NCBI RefSeq assembly: GCF_001592285.1
Contig: NZ_BCWQ01000010.1
Span: 62,001 to 126,000 of the forward strand
Direction: 5' to 3'
Origin: Hydrogenophaga pseudoflava NBRC 102511
GTDB taxonomy: Bacteria > Pseudomonadota > Gammaproteobacteria > Burkholderiales > Burkholderiaceae_C
DNA: 64,000 nt
Below are positions 36,308 through 45,637 of this stretch, piece after piece. The position numbers and the translations under genes were made by a program. Below the pieces are notes generated by a model. That model was given only the letters and a program-made list of their open reading frames with translations. It ran no database searches and was not told the DNA's origin. Each line of letters begins with the position of its first letter. Positions within the stretch are counted from its first letter, which is position 1.

Positions 36308-37444
36308 TCAGGCCGCGAAGCACCAGGCCTGCGACGGCTGGTACGAGAAATGAACTGTCTCGCCGGCCCGCAGGTCGGCCAGGCGGCCGGTCAGCGGCAG
36401 CGCGATCTGCAGCGGTGTGCCCGTGCGCGCTTCCTGCACCTGCACGGTGGAGTTGCCGCCGTCGAACAGCACGGCCTGCACGGTCGCGCTCCAGGCGGGT
36501 TCGCCCGCCGGCAGTTCGCGCGGGCTGCGCCCGATCTCGATGGCCTCGGGCCGGATGAACAGGCTGGCCGTCTGACCCTGGTCCACCGCGCCGACGCGCT
36601 GCGCCCACAGGCCCAGGCCAGCGCCGGTGCGCAGCAGCACCTGGTCGCCATTGCGGGTCTCGACCTGGCCTTCGATGCGGTTGTTGTGGCCGACAAAACC
36701 GGCGACGAACGCCGTCTGCGGCTGGTAATAGAGGTCCTGCGGCGAACCGAGCTGCTCGAAGCGCCCGTGGTTCATCACCGCGACCTGGTCGGACATGACC
36801 AGCGCTTCGCTCTGGTCGTGCGTGATGTAGACGAAGGTGGTGCCCACCTCGGCCTGCAACTGTTTCAACTCGACCTTCATGTGCTCGCGCAGCTTGAGGT
36901 CGAGTGCGCCCAGCGGCTCGTCCAGCAGCAGCAGCGCGGGTTCGAGCACGAGCGAGCGCGCGATCGCCACGCGCTGCTTCTGCCCGCCCGAGAGCTGGTC
37001 GATGCGCTTGCCCTCGCTGCCCGGCAGGCCGACGCGCCGCAGCATGTCCGTCACCTTGGTCTTGGCCGTCGAACCCTTCACACCCCGCCGCTCCAGCCCG
37101 TAGGCGATGTTCTCGCCCACCGTCATCATCGGAAACAGCGCCAGGTGCTGGAACACCATGTTCACCGGCCGCCGGTTGGGCGGCACGCCCTGCATGGACT
37201 GGCCCTTGATCACGATGTCGCCGGCGTCGGGCGCAATGAAGCCCGCGATCATGCGCAGCAGCGTGGTCTTGCCACAGCCCGAAGGCCCGAGGATGGAGAA
37301 GAAGGAACCGGAACGGACGCCGAAGCTCAGATCGTCGACCGCCGCAAACGCGCCATAGCGCTTGCGGACGGTCTGGATCTGCAGGTCGTAGGCGCCCGCG
37401 CGGTCCGCTGCGGTGGCAGCGGTCACGGCGGGGGCGATGGTCAT
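36308..37444 (-). CDS. potA: ABC transporter ATPase, polyamine type (PotA-like)
   Basis: Cytosolic energising subunit of 378 residues. Walker A GPSGCGKTTLL (about 54-64), signature LSGGQKQRVAIARSL (about 155-169), Walker B LLLLDEPLGALDLKLR, and a C-terminal TOBE domain from about 270. Four bases separate its start from the stop of the receptor gene. The order receptor-ATPase-permease-permease is typical of the polyamine/opine-type family. Confidence 0.92.
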   Translation of the reverse strand: MTIAPAVTAATAADRAGAYDLQIQTVRKRYGAFAAVDDLSFGVRSGSFFSILGPSGCGKTTLLRMIAGFIAPDAGDIVIKGQSMQGVPPNRRPVNMVFQHLALFPMMTVGENIAYGLERRGVKGSTAKTKVTDMLRRVGLPGSEGKRIDQLSGGQKQRVAIARSLVLEPALLLLDEPLGALDLKLREHMKVELKQLQAEVGTTFVYITHDQSEALVMSDQVAVMNHGRFEQLGSPQDLYYQPQTAFVAGFVGHNNRIEGQVETRNGDQVLLRTGAGLGLWAQRVGAVDQGQTASLFIRPEAIEIGRSPRELPAGEPAWSATVQAVLFDGGNSTVQVQEARTGTPLQIALPLTGRLADLRAGETVHFSYQPSQAWCFAA

Positions 37445-37448
37445 CGGT

Positions 37449-38513
37449 TTACTTGGCGGCCTTGATGCGGTCGAGCACGCGGCCTTCGATGTCCTCGATG
37501 CCGGCGGGCACGGCCGGGTACCACTTGATGTTCTTCAGCGCGGCCTCGGGGAAGCTGTCGGCAAACTGCTTCTTGAGCACCGGGTCCATGCCGGCGTCAC
37601 CGCCCTTGGCAGCGGTGAAGTTGCCGGCCGAGGTGGCGACTTTGGCGGCAATGTCGGGGCGCATGTTGAAGTTGATCCAGGCGTAGGCGGCCTCGTCGTT
37701 CTTGCCCTTGGCCGGCAGGGCGAAAGTGTCGACCCACCCCAGCGCGCCGGACTTGGGCGCGACGAACTTGATGTCCGGGTTGGTCTTGTTGAGGCCCCAG
37801 CCGCCGGTGTCCCACATCATGGCCGTGGTCAGCTCGCCCGAGCGCATGCCCGCCAGCAGCTGATCCTTGCCGTCCCAGTAGAACTTCACGTTCTTCTTGC
37901 ACTCGGTCAGTGCCTTGCCCACGTCGTCCATCAGCGCGCCGTAGGCCTTGGCGTCGCTGTACAGCGCGAACGGGTTCTTGCCCATGGAGAAGGCGAAGGC
38001 GATCAGGGTCGGGCGCTTCAGGCGCATGCTGACCTTGCCGGCGTTCTCGGCCGCGCACAGGTCGGTGTAGTCGGCGGCCTTGGAGGTCTTGGTGTTGACC
38101 ACCAGACCGTCGGTGCCCCAGATGTGCGGCACGGCGTAGACCTTGCCCCCCACGGTCGTGTTCAGGCGGGTGGCTTCGAGCATCGAGGGAATGAATTGCT
38201 CGGACTTGATCTTGGACAGGTCCATCGGCTTGTAGATGCCGAACTCGGCCTGCGGGCCGGCGATGCGGTCCTGGCTGGGCTGGGCCAGGTCGAAGCCGGC
38301 GCCGGCCGTGGCGCGCAGCTTGGAAATCATTTCCTCGTTGTTCGAGAGCGTTACCTCGACCTTGATGCCGGTCTCCTTGGTGAACTGCTCCATCACGTCC
38401 TTGGGCACGTAGTCGGCCCAGGTGATCAGGCGAAGGGTCTTGTCCTGGGCATGGGCGGCGCCAACGGTCAGCAGCAGCGCGGCCAGGGCCACGCGGGAGA
38501 TCTTGTTCTTCAT
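37449..38513 (-). CDS. potD: Periplasmic binding protein, polyamine type (PotD-like)
   Basis: Substrate-capturing receptor of 354 residues. Signal peptide MKNKISRVALAALLLTVGAAHA (cleaved after AHA, 22). The mature start KTLRLITWADYVPKDVMEQF matches PotD/PotF proteins, and YAVPHIWGTDGLVVNT is a family landmark. ATG 38513 was chosen for the signal peptide. A recognisable promoter lies about 80 bases upstream. Whether the ligand is spermidine, putrescine or a related compound is not shown. Confidence 0.9.
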   Translation of the reverse strand: MKNKISRVALAALLLTVGAAHAQDKTLRLITWADYVPKDVMEQFTKETGIKVEVTLSNNEEMISKLRATAGAGFDLAQPSQDRIAGPQAEFGIYKPMDLSKIKSEQFIPSMLEATRLNTTVGGKVYAVPHIWGTDGLVVNTKTSKAADYTDLCAAENAGKVSMRLKRPTLIAFAFSMGKNPFALYSDAKAYGALMDDVGKALTECKKNVKFYWDGKDQLLAGMRSGELTTAMMWDTGGWGLNKTNPDIKFVAPKSGALGWVDTFALPAKGKNDEAAYAWINFNMRPDIAAKVATSAGNFTAAKGGDAGMDPVLKKQFADSFPEAALKNIKWYPAVPAGIEDIEGRVLDRIKAAK

Positions 38514-38594
38514 GGGTGTGCTTTCAGTGTGGATGACGAAAACATGAACCGCCGCCGCGGGATTGCGGCCGACGTGGCGGAAACGGCGCAACGC

Positions 38595-38623
38595 AGAATC
38601 CGGCAAAGCCCAGCGTATGTCAA
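38595..38623 (-). promoter_or_regulatory. Sigma-70-type promoter for the pot operon
   Basis: On the minus strand a perfect -35 TTGACA (38618-38623) stands 17 bases from GATTCT (38595-38600). The start would fall near 38588, about 75 bases before the receptor ATG. The -10 is poor (3 of 6), so activation may be needed. It is read away from the 154-residue ORF gene. Confidence 0.55.
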
Positions 38624-38666
38624 GCACGTGAAAGTCCCGTGACAGCGGGCCACGGCGCGCGCGGAT

Positions 38667-39131
38667 TCAGTCCGGCCCGTGCAGCGACCGCACCCCCAGG
38701 TGGTGCATCAGTTCGCGCAGGATCAGCAGCACCGCGTCTCCTGCCGCATCGTCGAAACCCGTGCCACGCGCCGAGGGCGCACCCACCGCCCGGGCCGCCA
38801 GCAGCTGGTACTCGCGCTCGATGTCCTCCAGCCCAATGGACCCCTGCGCCAGAGCGGTAATGGCACCGCCGCGTTGCAGCGGCGCCAAACTGCGTGCGCT
38901 CAACACCATGCGCGCACCGCACGGCACCTGGGCCGCGACGCGCTCGATCGCGTCTTCCACGGTCTGGATGCCGTTCTCCACCGCCAGCGCCGAGGGCCCG
39001 TTCCCCGACAACGGCCACAGCGAGCCCGTGCCCACGGGCAGGGTCCAGCTGACACCGGTGGCGGCGGTGATCATGGTCTCGTGCGCCCCGATGTCCAGCG
39101 CGAGCCGCGGACTGGTGTCGGCGGTGTTCAC
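38667..39131 (-). CDS. Conserved-looking protein of unknown function
   Basis: A 154-residue cytosolic protein starting with GTG at 39131, overlapping the upstream esterase stop by four bases (GTGA). It begins VNTADTSPRLALDIGAHETM and continues MITAATGVSWTLPVGTGSLW; no signal, helix or known motif stands out. The strict overlap with the esterase gene and normal codon use support it as a real gene. I do not recognise the family. Confidence 0.6.
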   Translation of the reverse strand: MNTADTSPRLALDIGAHETMITAATGVSWTLPVGTGSLWPLSGNGPSALAVENGIQTVEDAIERVAAQVPCGARMVLSARSLAPLQRGGAITALAQGSIGLEDIEREYQLLAARAVGAPSARGTGFDDAAGDAVLLILRELMHHLGVRSLHGPD

Positions 39132-39772
39132 GGCGCCGCCTCGTCCAGCGCACGGGCCAGCAGCGCCAGGGCGCGCTGGTCGATGCCGTGCGCGAGCCCG
39201 GGCAGCAGGTCGGCCCGGGCATCGGCGCCCAGGGCCTGCAGCTGCTGCGCGCCCTGCGAACTGAACGCCGCCGGGATCACCGGGTCCTGTGTGCCGTGGA
39301 TGAAACGGAAAGCCACGCCCGCTGGCGCGGTCTGCGGCGGCACGGCGAAGCGCCCCGACATCGGCACCACCCGCGCGGCCAGCGGCTCGCCCGCCTGCGT
39401 CGATTCGAGCGACATGATCGCCCCCTGCGAGAAGCCGGCGAGCACGGTCTGCGCGGCGTCGAGTCCGGTGTGCGCCTGCCAGCGCCGCACGGTCTCGGCA
39501 AAGCGCGGCATGACCGCCGCGATGCGTTCGGCGCGGTTGGTCTCGGTCACGCCCTGCACCGAAAACCACTGCCAGCCGCCGCCCAGGTCGGACGCGAACG
39601 GCGAGCGCACCGCCACCACCCAGCGGTCGTCGCGCGCCAGCGCGGGGCCCAGGGGCTCGAAGCCCTCGGGACTCGCGCCCACGCCGTGGAACAGCAGCAC
39701 CAGCTGGCGCGCGGGCGCCGTGGGGCGGTGCAGGACAAGGTCGCCCGTGGGCGCTTCGGTGCGGGTGTTCAT
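39128..39772 (-). CDS. Phospholipase/carboxylesterase-type hydrolase (YpfH-like)
   Basis: A 214-residue alpha/beta hydrolase. The serine nucleophile lies in AGFSQGAIMSLES, the oxyanion strand is LVLLFHGVGASPEGFEPLGP, with Asp in GTQDPVIP and His in PGLAHGID completing the triad. The size and layout fit the esterase group of YpfH and YtpA. It is 14 bases downstream of the dioxygenase gene and overlaps the next gene by four bases, so the three are one unit. Confidence 0.87.
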   Translation of the reverse strand: MNTRTEAPTGDLVLHRPTAPARQLVLLFHGVGASPEGFEPLGPALARDDRWVVAVRSPFASDLGGGWQWFSVQGVTETNRAERIAAVMPRFAETVRRWQAHTGLDAAQTVLAGFSQGAIMSLESTQAGEPLAARVVPMSGRFAVPPQTAPAGVAFRFIHGTQDPVIPAAFSSQGAQQLQALGADARADLLPGLAHGIDQRALALLARALDEAAP

Positions 39773-39786
39773 GTGGGCCTCCCTGT

Positions 39787-40608
39787 TCACGCCGCCACCT
39801 CGTCGGGTGTATCGACGGGGATGTCGCCAAACTGGAACGCGTCCATCGACAGCACCCCGTGCGTGATGCCGCCTTCGATGCGCGTGGCCGGCACCTCGGC
39901 GCCCGCCGCACCGGCGGCCACCATCAGCGGCCACAGGTGTTCGGCCGTCGGATGGGCGCGCTGGGCGTGCGGAGCGATGGCCATGGTCTGCTGCAGGCGC
40001 GCGTGGTCGCGGCCGGTCACCACGCCATTGATCCAGTGCGCAAACTCGAGCGCGTAGGTCTCGGCGTTCGCATCGGGCGCGTCGAAGCGCACCTCGTAGA
40101 GGTTGTGTGTCAGGCTGCCGGAGCCGATCACCAGCACGCCCTCCTCGGCCAGCGGTGCCAGCGCCTGGCCGTAGGCGTAGGCGCGCTCGCCGTCCAGCCG
40201 CGCGGGCAGCGAGACCTGGAACACCGGCACGTCGGCATCGGGCAACAGGTGCATCAGCGGCACCCAGGCACCGTGGTCCAGGCCCCACTGCGGGTCGGCC
40301 TCGGCCGCGTAGCCGGCGGCGCGCAGCAACTCGATGGCGCGCTGCGCCACGTCGGGTGCGCCGGGCGCGGGGTAGTCCAGCTGGTAGAGCGCGGGCGGGA
40401 AGCCGCCGAAGTCGTGGATGGTCTGCGGCCGCGGCGTGGTGGCCACGCGCGGCTCGCGCGTGGTCCAGTGCGGCGAGACGATGAGGATGGCCCTGGGCCG
40501 GGGCAGGGTCTGGCCCAGCGCGGTCAGGGCCGGGCCGGCCTGGCCGGGGTCGATGGCGAAAGTGGGCGAGCCGTGGGAGATGAAGAGCGTGGGCAGGCGG
40601 GTGGACAT
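39787..40608 (-). CDS. ygiD: DODA-type extradiol dioxygenase (YgiD family)
   Basis: A 273-residue metal dioxygenase of the class III ring-cleavage fold; YgiD of E. coli acts on 4,5-DOPA. Candidate metal ligands are His in [13 protein letters not shown], the HWTTREPR region, and His in [13 protein letters not shown]. Start ATG 40608. First gene of a three-gene run with an esterase and an unknown protein. The natural substrate is not known, and the association with an esterase hints at aromatic-compound breakdown. Confidence 0.85.
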   Translation of the reverse strand: MSTRLPTLFISHGSPTFAIDPGQAGPALTALGQTLPRPRAILIVSPHWTTREPRVATTPRPQTIHDFGGFPPALYQLDYPAPGAPDVAQRAIELLRAAGYAAEADPQWGLDHGAWVPLMHLLPDADVPVFQVSLPARLDGERAYAYGQALAPLAEEGVLVIGSGSLTHNLYEVRFDAPDANAETYALEFAHWINGVVTGRDHARLQQTMAIAPHAQRAHPTAEHLWPLMVAAGAAGAEVPATRIEGGITHGVLSMDAFQFGDIPVDTPDEVAA

Positions 40609-40744
40609 GGTGGATTCCTGGTGGGCGGCGCCGGTGCGCCGGCATGGGAATCACTGTAGGTCTGCGAATGGCCGCCATCGTTCGAAGCCCTCGCCGGTCA
40701 CGTTCCAATTTTTTGAAGCCGGGGTCCGCGCCAACACCGGCTGG

Positions 40745-40760
40745 GATAATCCACCCCATG
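40745..40760 (+). promoter_or_regulatory. -10 box abutting the mnmA start codon
   Basis: GATAAT at 40745-40750 ends seven bases before the ATG (GGGATAATCCACCCCATG). The usual spacing puts the transcript start at the ATG itself and there is no ribosome-binding site, as in the Nudix gene at 24589. The -35 region is weak. The rest of the 149-base gap to ygiD has no clear feature. Confidence 0.45.
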
Positions 40761-41879
40761 GCAAACAAGCAACGTGTGGTGGTCGGGTTGAGCGGGGGCG
40801 TGGACTCCGCGGTGAGCGCGCACCTGCTCAAGGAGCAGGGCTACGAGGTCATCGGCATCTTCATGAAGAACTGGGAGGACGACGACAACAGCGAGTACTG
40901 TTCGTCCAACATCGACTTCGTGGACGCCGCCTCGGTGGCCGACGTGCTGGGCATCGAGATCGAACACGTCAACTTCGCCGCCGAATACAAGGACCGCGTG
41001 TTCGCCGAGTTCCTGCGCGAGTACTCGGCCGGCCGCACGCCCAACCCCGACATCCTCTGCAACGCCGAGATCAAGTTCAAGGCCTTCCTGGACCACGCCA
41101 TGCGCCTGGGCGCCGAGAAGATCGCCACCGGCCACTACGCCCGCGTGCGCCTGAACGAAGCGACCGGGAAACACGAGCTGCTCAAGGGCCTGGACCCGCT
41201 GAAGGACCAGAGCTACTTCCTGCACCGGCTGAACCAGGCGCAGCTTTCGAAGGCCCTGTTCCCGGTGGGCGAGCTGCCCAAGACCGAGGTGCGCCGCATC
41301 GCGGCCGAGATCGGCCTGCCCAACGCGAAGAAGAAGGACAGCACCGGCATCTGCTTCATCGGCGAGCGGCCGTTCCGCGACTTCCTCAACCGCTACATCG
41401 CCAAGGAGCCGGGCCCCATCAAGGACCCGGGTGGCCGCACCATCGGCCAGCACGTGGGCCTCTCGTTCTACACGCTGGGCCAGCGCCAGGGCCTGGGCAT
41501 CGGCGGCATCCGCGAGAAGGGCGCGCAGAAGGGCGGCAACGAGCACGAGCCCTGGTTCGTCGCGCGCAAGGACGTCGAGAAGAACATCCTGTGGGTGGTG
41601 CAGGGACACGACCACCCCTGGCTGCTGGCGCCCAGCCTGCGCGCCGAGGATGTGAGCTGGGTGGCGGGTGAAGCCCCGGCCACCACGCAGATCGCCGCCA
41701 AGACGCGCTACCGCCAGAGCGACGCGCCCTGCTCGCTGGCCGTGGACGACACCGGCTTCACGCTGCGCTTTGCCGAGCCGCAGTGGGCGGTGACGCCCGG
41801 CCAGAGCGCCGTGCTGTACGACGGCGAGGTCTGCCTGGGCGGCGGCGTGATCCACACCGAGGCCGCCAACGCGCCTTGA
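40758..41879 (+). CDS. mnmA: tRNA-specific 2-thiouridylase MnmA
   Basis: Adds the 2-thio group to U34 of tRNAs for Lys, Glu and Gln, using ATP and sulfur from the Tus relay. The 373-residue protein has the PP-loop [16 protein letters not shown] (residues about 9-24), the catalytic cysteines in [12 protein letters not shown] and [12 protein letters not shown], and [20 protein letters not shown]. Length is normal. Faces away from ygiD; no other sulfur-relay genes are adjacent. Confidence 0.97.
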   Translation: MANKQRVVVGLSGGVDSAVSAHLLKEQGYEVIGIFMKNWEDDDNSEYCSSNIDFVDAASVADVLGIEIEHVNFAAEYKDRVFAEFLREYSAGRTPNPDILCNAEIKFKAFLDHAMRLGAEKIATGHYARVRLNEATGKHELLKGLDPLKDQSYFLHRLNQAQLSKALFPVGELPKTEVRRIAAEIGLPNAKKKDSTGICFIGERPFRDFLNRYIAKEPGPIKDPGGRTIGQHVGLSFYTLGQRQGLGIGGIREKGAQKGGNEHEPWFVARKDVEKNILWVVQGHDHPWLLAPSLRAEDVSWVAGEAPATTQIAAKTRYRQSDAPCSLAVDDTGFTLRFAEPQWAVTPGQSAVLYDGEVCLGGGVIHTEAANAP

Positions 41880-41901
41880 GGCGCGCGGCCTGCGGGCCGA
41901 G

Positions 41902-42879
41902 TCAATCCGCGGTGATCTTGCGCGCCTGGATGGTGGCGGCCCACTGGGCCGATTCCTTCTTCATGAAGGCCGCGAAGTCGGCGCGCGTGGTGGGCTGGGG
42001 CGTCAGCCCGTGGTGCATCAGGGCCTCTTTCACGCCCGGGTCGTTCAGCACCTTCACGATTTCCTGGTTCCAGCGGTCCAGCAGCGGCACCGGCGTCTTG
42101 CCCGGGGCCACGAAGGCGTACCAGTTCAGCGCCTCGAAACCCGGGTAGCCGGCCTCGGCCACGGTGGGGATGTTGGGCAGGTAGGCGGGGCGCGTGAGGC
42201 CGGTGGTGGCCAGGGGCACCAGCTTGCCGCTCTCGATGTGCGGCATGGCCGTGGGCGGCGCCGAGAAGTAGGCGGCGATGCGGCCGCCCAGCAGGTCCTG
42301 CAGCGCGGGCGCGCCGCCCTTGTAGGGCACGTGGACCATGTCGATGGCGGCGCGCTGGTTGAACAGCTCACCCGCCAGGTGCGAGGCCGAGCCGGGACCG
42401 GTGGAGGCGTAGTCCACGCTGCCGGGTTTCTTCTTTTCCAGCTGCACGAACTCGGCCAGCGTCTTCACGCCCACGCCCTTGTGCACGACCAGCACGTTGG
42501 GGAAGTTCACGCCGCCCGAAATAGGGGCCAGGTCGGTGAAGGGGTCGTAGGCCAGCTTCATCAGGTGGGGCGCGATGGTCAGCGGACCGACCGAGCCGAA
42601 CAGCAGCACCGAGCCGTCGGTCGCCGCCTTGGCCACGTACTGGTGCGCGATGTTGCCGCCCGCACCGCCCTTGTTCTCCACGATCACCGACTGGCCGATG
42701 TTCTCGCCCAGCTTCTTGGCGATCAGGCGCGCGGCGGCATCGGCCGCGCCACCGGCCGCAAACCCCACCACCAGCGTGACCGGCTTCTTGGGCGGGAAGT
42801 CCTGCGCCTGGGCAAGGCCCGCCAGCGACAGGGTGGACAGGGCGAGCGCGGTGGCGCGCAGGAAGGCTCGTTTGTGCAT
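41902..42879 (-). CDS. tctC: Bug/TctC-family periplasmic substrate receptor
   Basis: A 325-residue binding protein with signal peptide 1-25 (LSLAGLAQA, cleaved after AQA). The family pattern is clear: FPPKKPVTLVVGFAAGGAADAAARL at the start of the mature part and ILVVHKGVGVKTLAEFVQL-type VLVVHKGVG downstream. These receptors usually serve TctAB carboxylate importers, but neither tctA nor tctB lies nearby. It is 69 bases after tcuB on the same strand, suggesting the ligand is a citrate-like tricarboxylate. Confidence 0.88.
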   Translation of the reverse strand: MHKRAFLRATALALSTLSLAGLAQAQDFPPKKPVTLVVGFAAGGAADAAARLIAKKLGENIGQSVIVENKGGAGGNIAHQYVAKAATDGSVLLFGSVGPLTIAPHLMKLAYDPFTDLAPISGGVNFPNVLVVHKGVGVKTLAEFVQLEKKKPGSVDYASTGPGSASHLAGELFNQRAAIDMVHVPYKGGAPALQDLLGGRIAAYFSAPPTAMPHIESGKLVPLATTGLTRPAYLPNIPTVAEAGYPGFEALNWYAFVAPGKTPVPLLDRWNQEIVKVLNDPGVKEALMHHGLTPQPTTRADFAAFMKKESAQWAATIQARKITAD

Positions 42880-42948
42880 GGCAAGGTCTCCTCGGTGAGG
42901 TTCGTGGGGTGGGGGAAAAGGGTGGGTGGCGCGGGCAGAGCCGCCCGC

Positions 42949-44130
42949 TCAGTCGGCGCCCAGACCCACGGGGCTGGGCTGGCGCTTCTCGACCGCGTGG
43001 CGCAGCAGCGCGGCGGTGCGGAAGATGCCGTGGCCGAACTTGCCGTAGGGCATGGTGGCGAACAGGGCCATCACCGCGCCCAGGTGCAGGCACAGCGTCA
43101 GCGCCAGGGCGGGGGTGCCGCGCGCGGCCCACAGGGCCAGGCCGCTGGTGGCGGTGAGGAACAGCAGGGCGATGAAGCCGCGGTCCATGGGCTTCTGCGC
43201 GGCGTCGCCGTGCAGCGGGTGGCGGCGCAGGTTCAGCCGCCACAGGCCCGCCGTGCCGATGGCCAGGCTCAGGCCGCCCACGGCGCCCAGCAGCTTGGGC
43301 AGGCTGGGCAGGTCGTAGGGCGCGGGCAGGTCCAGCAGATAGTGGTAGAGCGTGCCCACGCTGGTGGCGGCGAAGCACAGCAGGAAGCCGTAGAAGGTGA
43401 AGTGGTGGAAGCGGCGGCGCGCCAGCGTGTGGGCGTCGTCCTCGTTGTGGCAGCCGTCGCCATGGCCGCCGTCCAGGTACTTCAGGCGCAGCACGGCGCC
43501 GGTCGCCTCGGCGGTGGCGGGGGCCGACAGCGGCGCGCCGCTGGTGGCGGGCGTGACCTCGCGCCAGAAGCGGCGCACGCCCAGGCCCAGCGCCAGCGCG
43601 GCGAACAGGAACACCGGCGCGAACAGGCCCACCAGCAGGTTGTGCGGGAACAGGCCATAGAAGTCGCTGCCCGGCGCGCTCCACAGCGCGCCCAGACCCT
43701 GCCCCTGCAGCACCACGGCCAGCACCAGGAACAGCGCCAGCCCGGCGGCCAGTGCCAGCGACAGCGTGAGCCCCTGGCGCTGGTAGAGCCGGCCCAGGGC
43801 GGGCGGCCAGGCGTAGTCCACATAGGTCTGGCCGCGCACCTGCGCCATGGCCTGCGGCACGTTCACCGCGAACTCGTGCGGCGGCGCGTACTGGCAGGCG
43901 TGCAGGCAGGCGCCGCAGTTGTGACAGAGGTTTGCCAGGAAGTGGATGTCGGCCTTGCCGAATTCGAGCCGGCGCGTCATGGCCGGGAACACGGCGCAGA
44001 AGCCTTCGCAGTAGCGGCAGGCGTTGCAGATCTGCAGCTGGCGCGCGACCTCGGTCTCGGGCGCGGACAGCACGACCTCGCCCCGGGCCAGGGCGCTCGC
44101 GTCGCGGGCCAGGGCTTCAAGCGTGTGCAT
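42949..44130 (-). CDS. tcuB: Tricarballylate utilisation protein TcuB
   Basis: Membrane electron-transfer partner of TcuA, thought to reoxidise its flavin and pass electrons to the quinone pool. The 393-residue protein has two Fe-S cysteine clusters in the first 70 residues ([11 protein letters not shown] and [11 protein letters not shown]), then about six transmembrane helices with candidate haem histidines. It overlaps tcuA by 14 bases at 44117-44130, so translation is coupled. Confidence 0.92.
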   Translation of the reverse strand: MHTLEALARDASALARGEVVLSAPETEVARQLQICNACRYCEGFCAVFPAMTRRLEFGKADIHFLANLCHNCGACLHACQYAPPHEFAVNVPQAMAQVRGQTYVDYAWPPALGRLYQRQGLTLSLALAAGLALFLVLAVVLQGQGLGALWSAPGSDFYGLFPHNLLVGLFAPVFLFAALALGLGVRRFWREVTPATSGAPLSAPATAEATGAVLRLKYLDGGHGDGCHNEDDAHTLARRRFHHFTFYGFLLCFAATSVGTLYHYLLDLPAPYDLPSLPKLLGAVGGLSLAIGTAGLWRLNLRRHPLHGDAAQKPMDRGFIALLFLTATSGLALWAARGTPALALTLCLHLGAVMALFATMPYGKFGHGIFRTAALLRHAVEKRQPSPVGLGAD

Positions 44131-45532
44131 GGCGCGCTCCTTTCAACACGGCCTGCGCGGCCTGGGTGCCGGCGATGCGGCCAAAGGCGGTGCCGATGGA
44201 CATGCCGACGCCCGCGGTGTAGCCCTGGCCCAGCACGTTGCCGGCCATCATCTCGCCGGCCACGAACAGGTTGGGGCTGGCATGGCCGCCGAAGTGCACC
44301 GCCGCGGTCTCGTCGGTCTTGAGCCCGAGGTAGGTGAAGGTGACGCCGGGCTTGAGCATGTAGCCGTAGAAGGGCGCGGTGTCGATGGGCCGGGCCCAGT
44401 GCGTCTTGGCCGGGGCCACGCCCTCGGTGTGGCAGTCGTCCAGCGCGGTGTGGTCGAAGGTGCCGACGCGGCAGGCGGCGTTGTAGTCGTTGAGGGTCTG
44501 CATGAAGGTGGTTTCGTCGAGACCGAGCTTGCGCGCCAGCTCGGGCAGGGTGTCGGCCTTCACACCGTCGAACACCGGCGGCATGAAGCGGCCGATGGCC
44601 TTGGCGTCGATGATGGAAAAGCCCACCTGGCCGGGCTGCTGCGCCACCAGGCGGCCCCAGATGGCGTAGCGCTTGGGCCAGAAGTCCTCGCCCTCGTCGT
44701 AGAAGCGGCGCGCCTCGCGGTTGACCACCACGCCCAGCGACACGCAGTCGATGCGGGTGCAGATGCCGCCGTCGTACAGCGGCGCGCGCGCGTCGATGGC
44801 CACCATGTGGGCCTGCGTCGGGTCGCCGATGCCGTCGGCACCGTGGTCGTTCAGCAAATGGCGCAGCAGCACGCCCTGGTTGAAGCGCGTGCCGCGGATC
44901 AGGAAGTTGTCCGACGGCCACTCGCCGCGGGCGTTCTGGCCCCAGGCCTCGCGCAGCCAGTCGCGGTTCGACTCGAAGCCGCCGGCCGCCAGCACGCAGC
45001 TGCGCGCGGTGATGCGTTCACCCTTCACCCAGGCGGCCACGAAGCGGTCGCCGTCCATCTCGATGCGGTCCACCGGTGCCTCGTAGCGCACCTGCACGCC
45101 CAGGCGCTCGGCGCTGCGGAAGTAGGCGTTGACCAGGGCTTTGCCGCCGCCCATGAAGAAGGCGTTGGTGCGTGCGGTGTGCAGCGCGCCCGAGAGCGAG
45201 GGCTGGAAGCGCACGCCGTGGCGCACCATCCAGGGCCGGCAGGTGGCCGAGGCGCGGATCACCAGCCGGGCGAGGGCCTCGCTGGTCTTGCCGCCGGTGA
45301 CCTTGAGCAGGTCCTGCCAGAACTCCTCTTCGGGGTAGGCGTCGACCAGCACGTCCTGCGGTGCGTCGTGCATGCAGCGCAGGTTGCGGGTGTGGGCGGA
45401 GTTGCCGCCGCGCCATTCGCGCGGCGCGGCCTCCAGGAGCAGCACGCTGGCACCGGCTTCGCGCGCCATCAGCGCGGCGCACAGGGCGGCGTTGCCGCCA
45501 CCGATCACCAGGACATCGGGGTCCGTTGACAT
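44117..45532 (-). CDS. tcuA: FAD-dependent tricarballylate dehydrogenase TcuA
   Basis: Oxidises tricarballylate to cis-aconitate, feeding the citric acid cycle. The 471-residue protein belongs to the fumarate-reductase/succinate-dehydrogenase flavoprotein family: N-terminal FAD fold [20 protein letters not shown], and C-terminal [20 protein letters not shown]. No signal peptide, so it acts in the cytoplasm. Coupled with tcuB; a LysR gene lies 105 bases upstream in the same direction. Confidence 0.92.
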   Translation of the reverse strand: MSTDPDVLVIGGGNAALCAALMAREAGASVLLLEAAPREWRGGNSAHTRNLRCMHDAPQDVLVDAYPEEEFWQDLLKVTGGKTSEALARLVIRASATCRPWMVRHGVRFQPSLSGALHTARTNAFFMGGGKALVNAYFRSAERLGVQVRYEAPVDRIEMDGDRFVAAWVKGERITARSCVLAAGGFESNRDWLREAWGQNARGEWPSDNFLIRGTRFNQGVLLRHLLNDHGADGIGDPTQAHMVAIDARAPLYDGGICTRIDCVSLGVVVNREARRFYDEGEDFWPKRYAIWGRLVAQQPGQVGFSIIDAKAIGRFMPPVFDGVKADTLPELARKLGLDETTFMQTLNDYNAACRVGTFDHTALDDCHTEGVAPAKTHWARPIDTAPFYGYMLKPGVTFTYLGLKTDETAAVHFGGHASPNLFVAGEMMAGNVLGQGYTAGVGMSIGTAFGRIAGTQAAQAVLKGARHAHA

Positions 45533-45560
45533 GGGTCTCCTTCGTGTTCGCTCGTGGGGC

Positions 45561-45620
45561 GCCGGACCTCGTCCGGCACAGGAAGGACTGTAGGAAGACC
45601 GCCGCCCGCTGTGCAGCGGG
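45561..45620. promoter_or_regulatory. Two inverted repeats between tcuR and tcuA
   Basis: GCCGGAC / GTCCGGC with a 3-base loop (45561-45577) and CCCGCTG / CAGCGGG with a 2-base loop (45605-45620). The second, near the end of tcuR, could be its terminator; the first, 29 bases before the tcuA start, may be an operator for the LysR protein. No T-run follows either. Confidence 0.35.
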
Positions 45621-45637
45621 CCCGCGTCATGGGGGTA

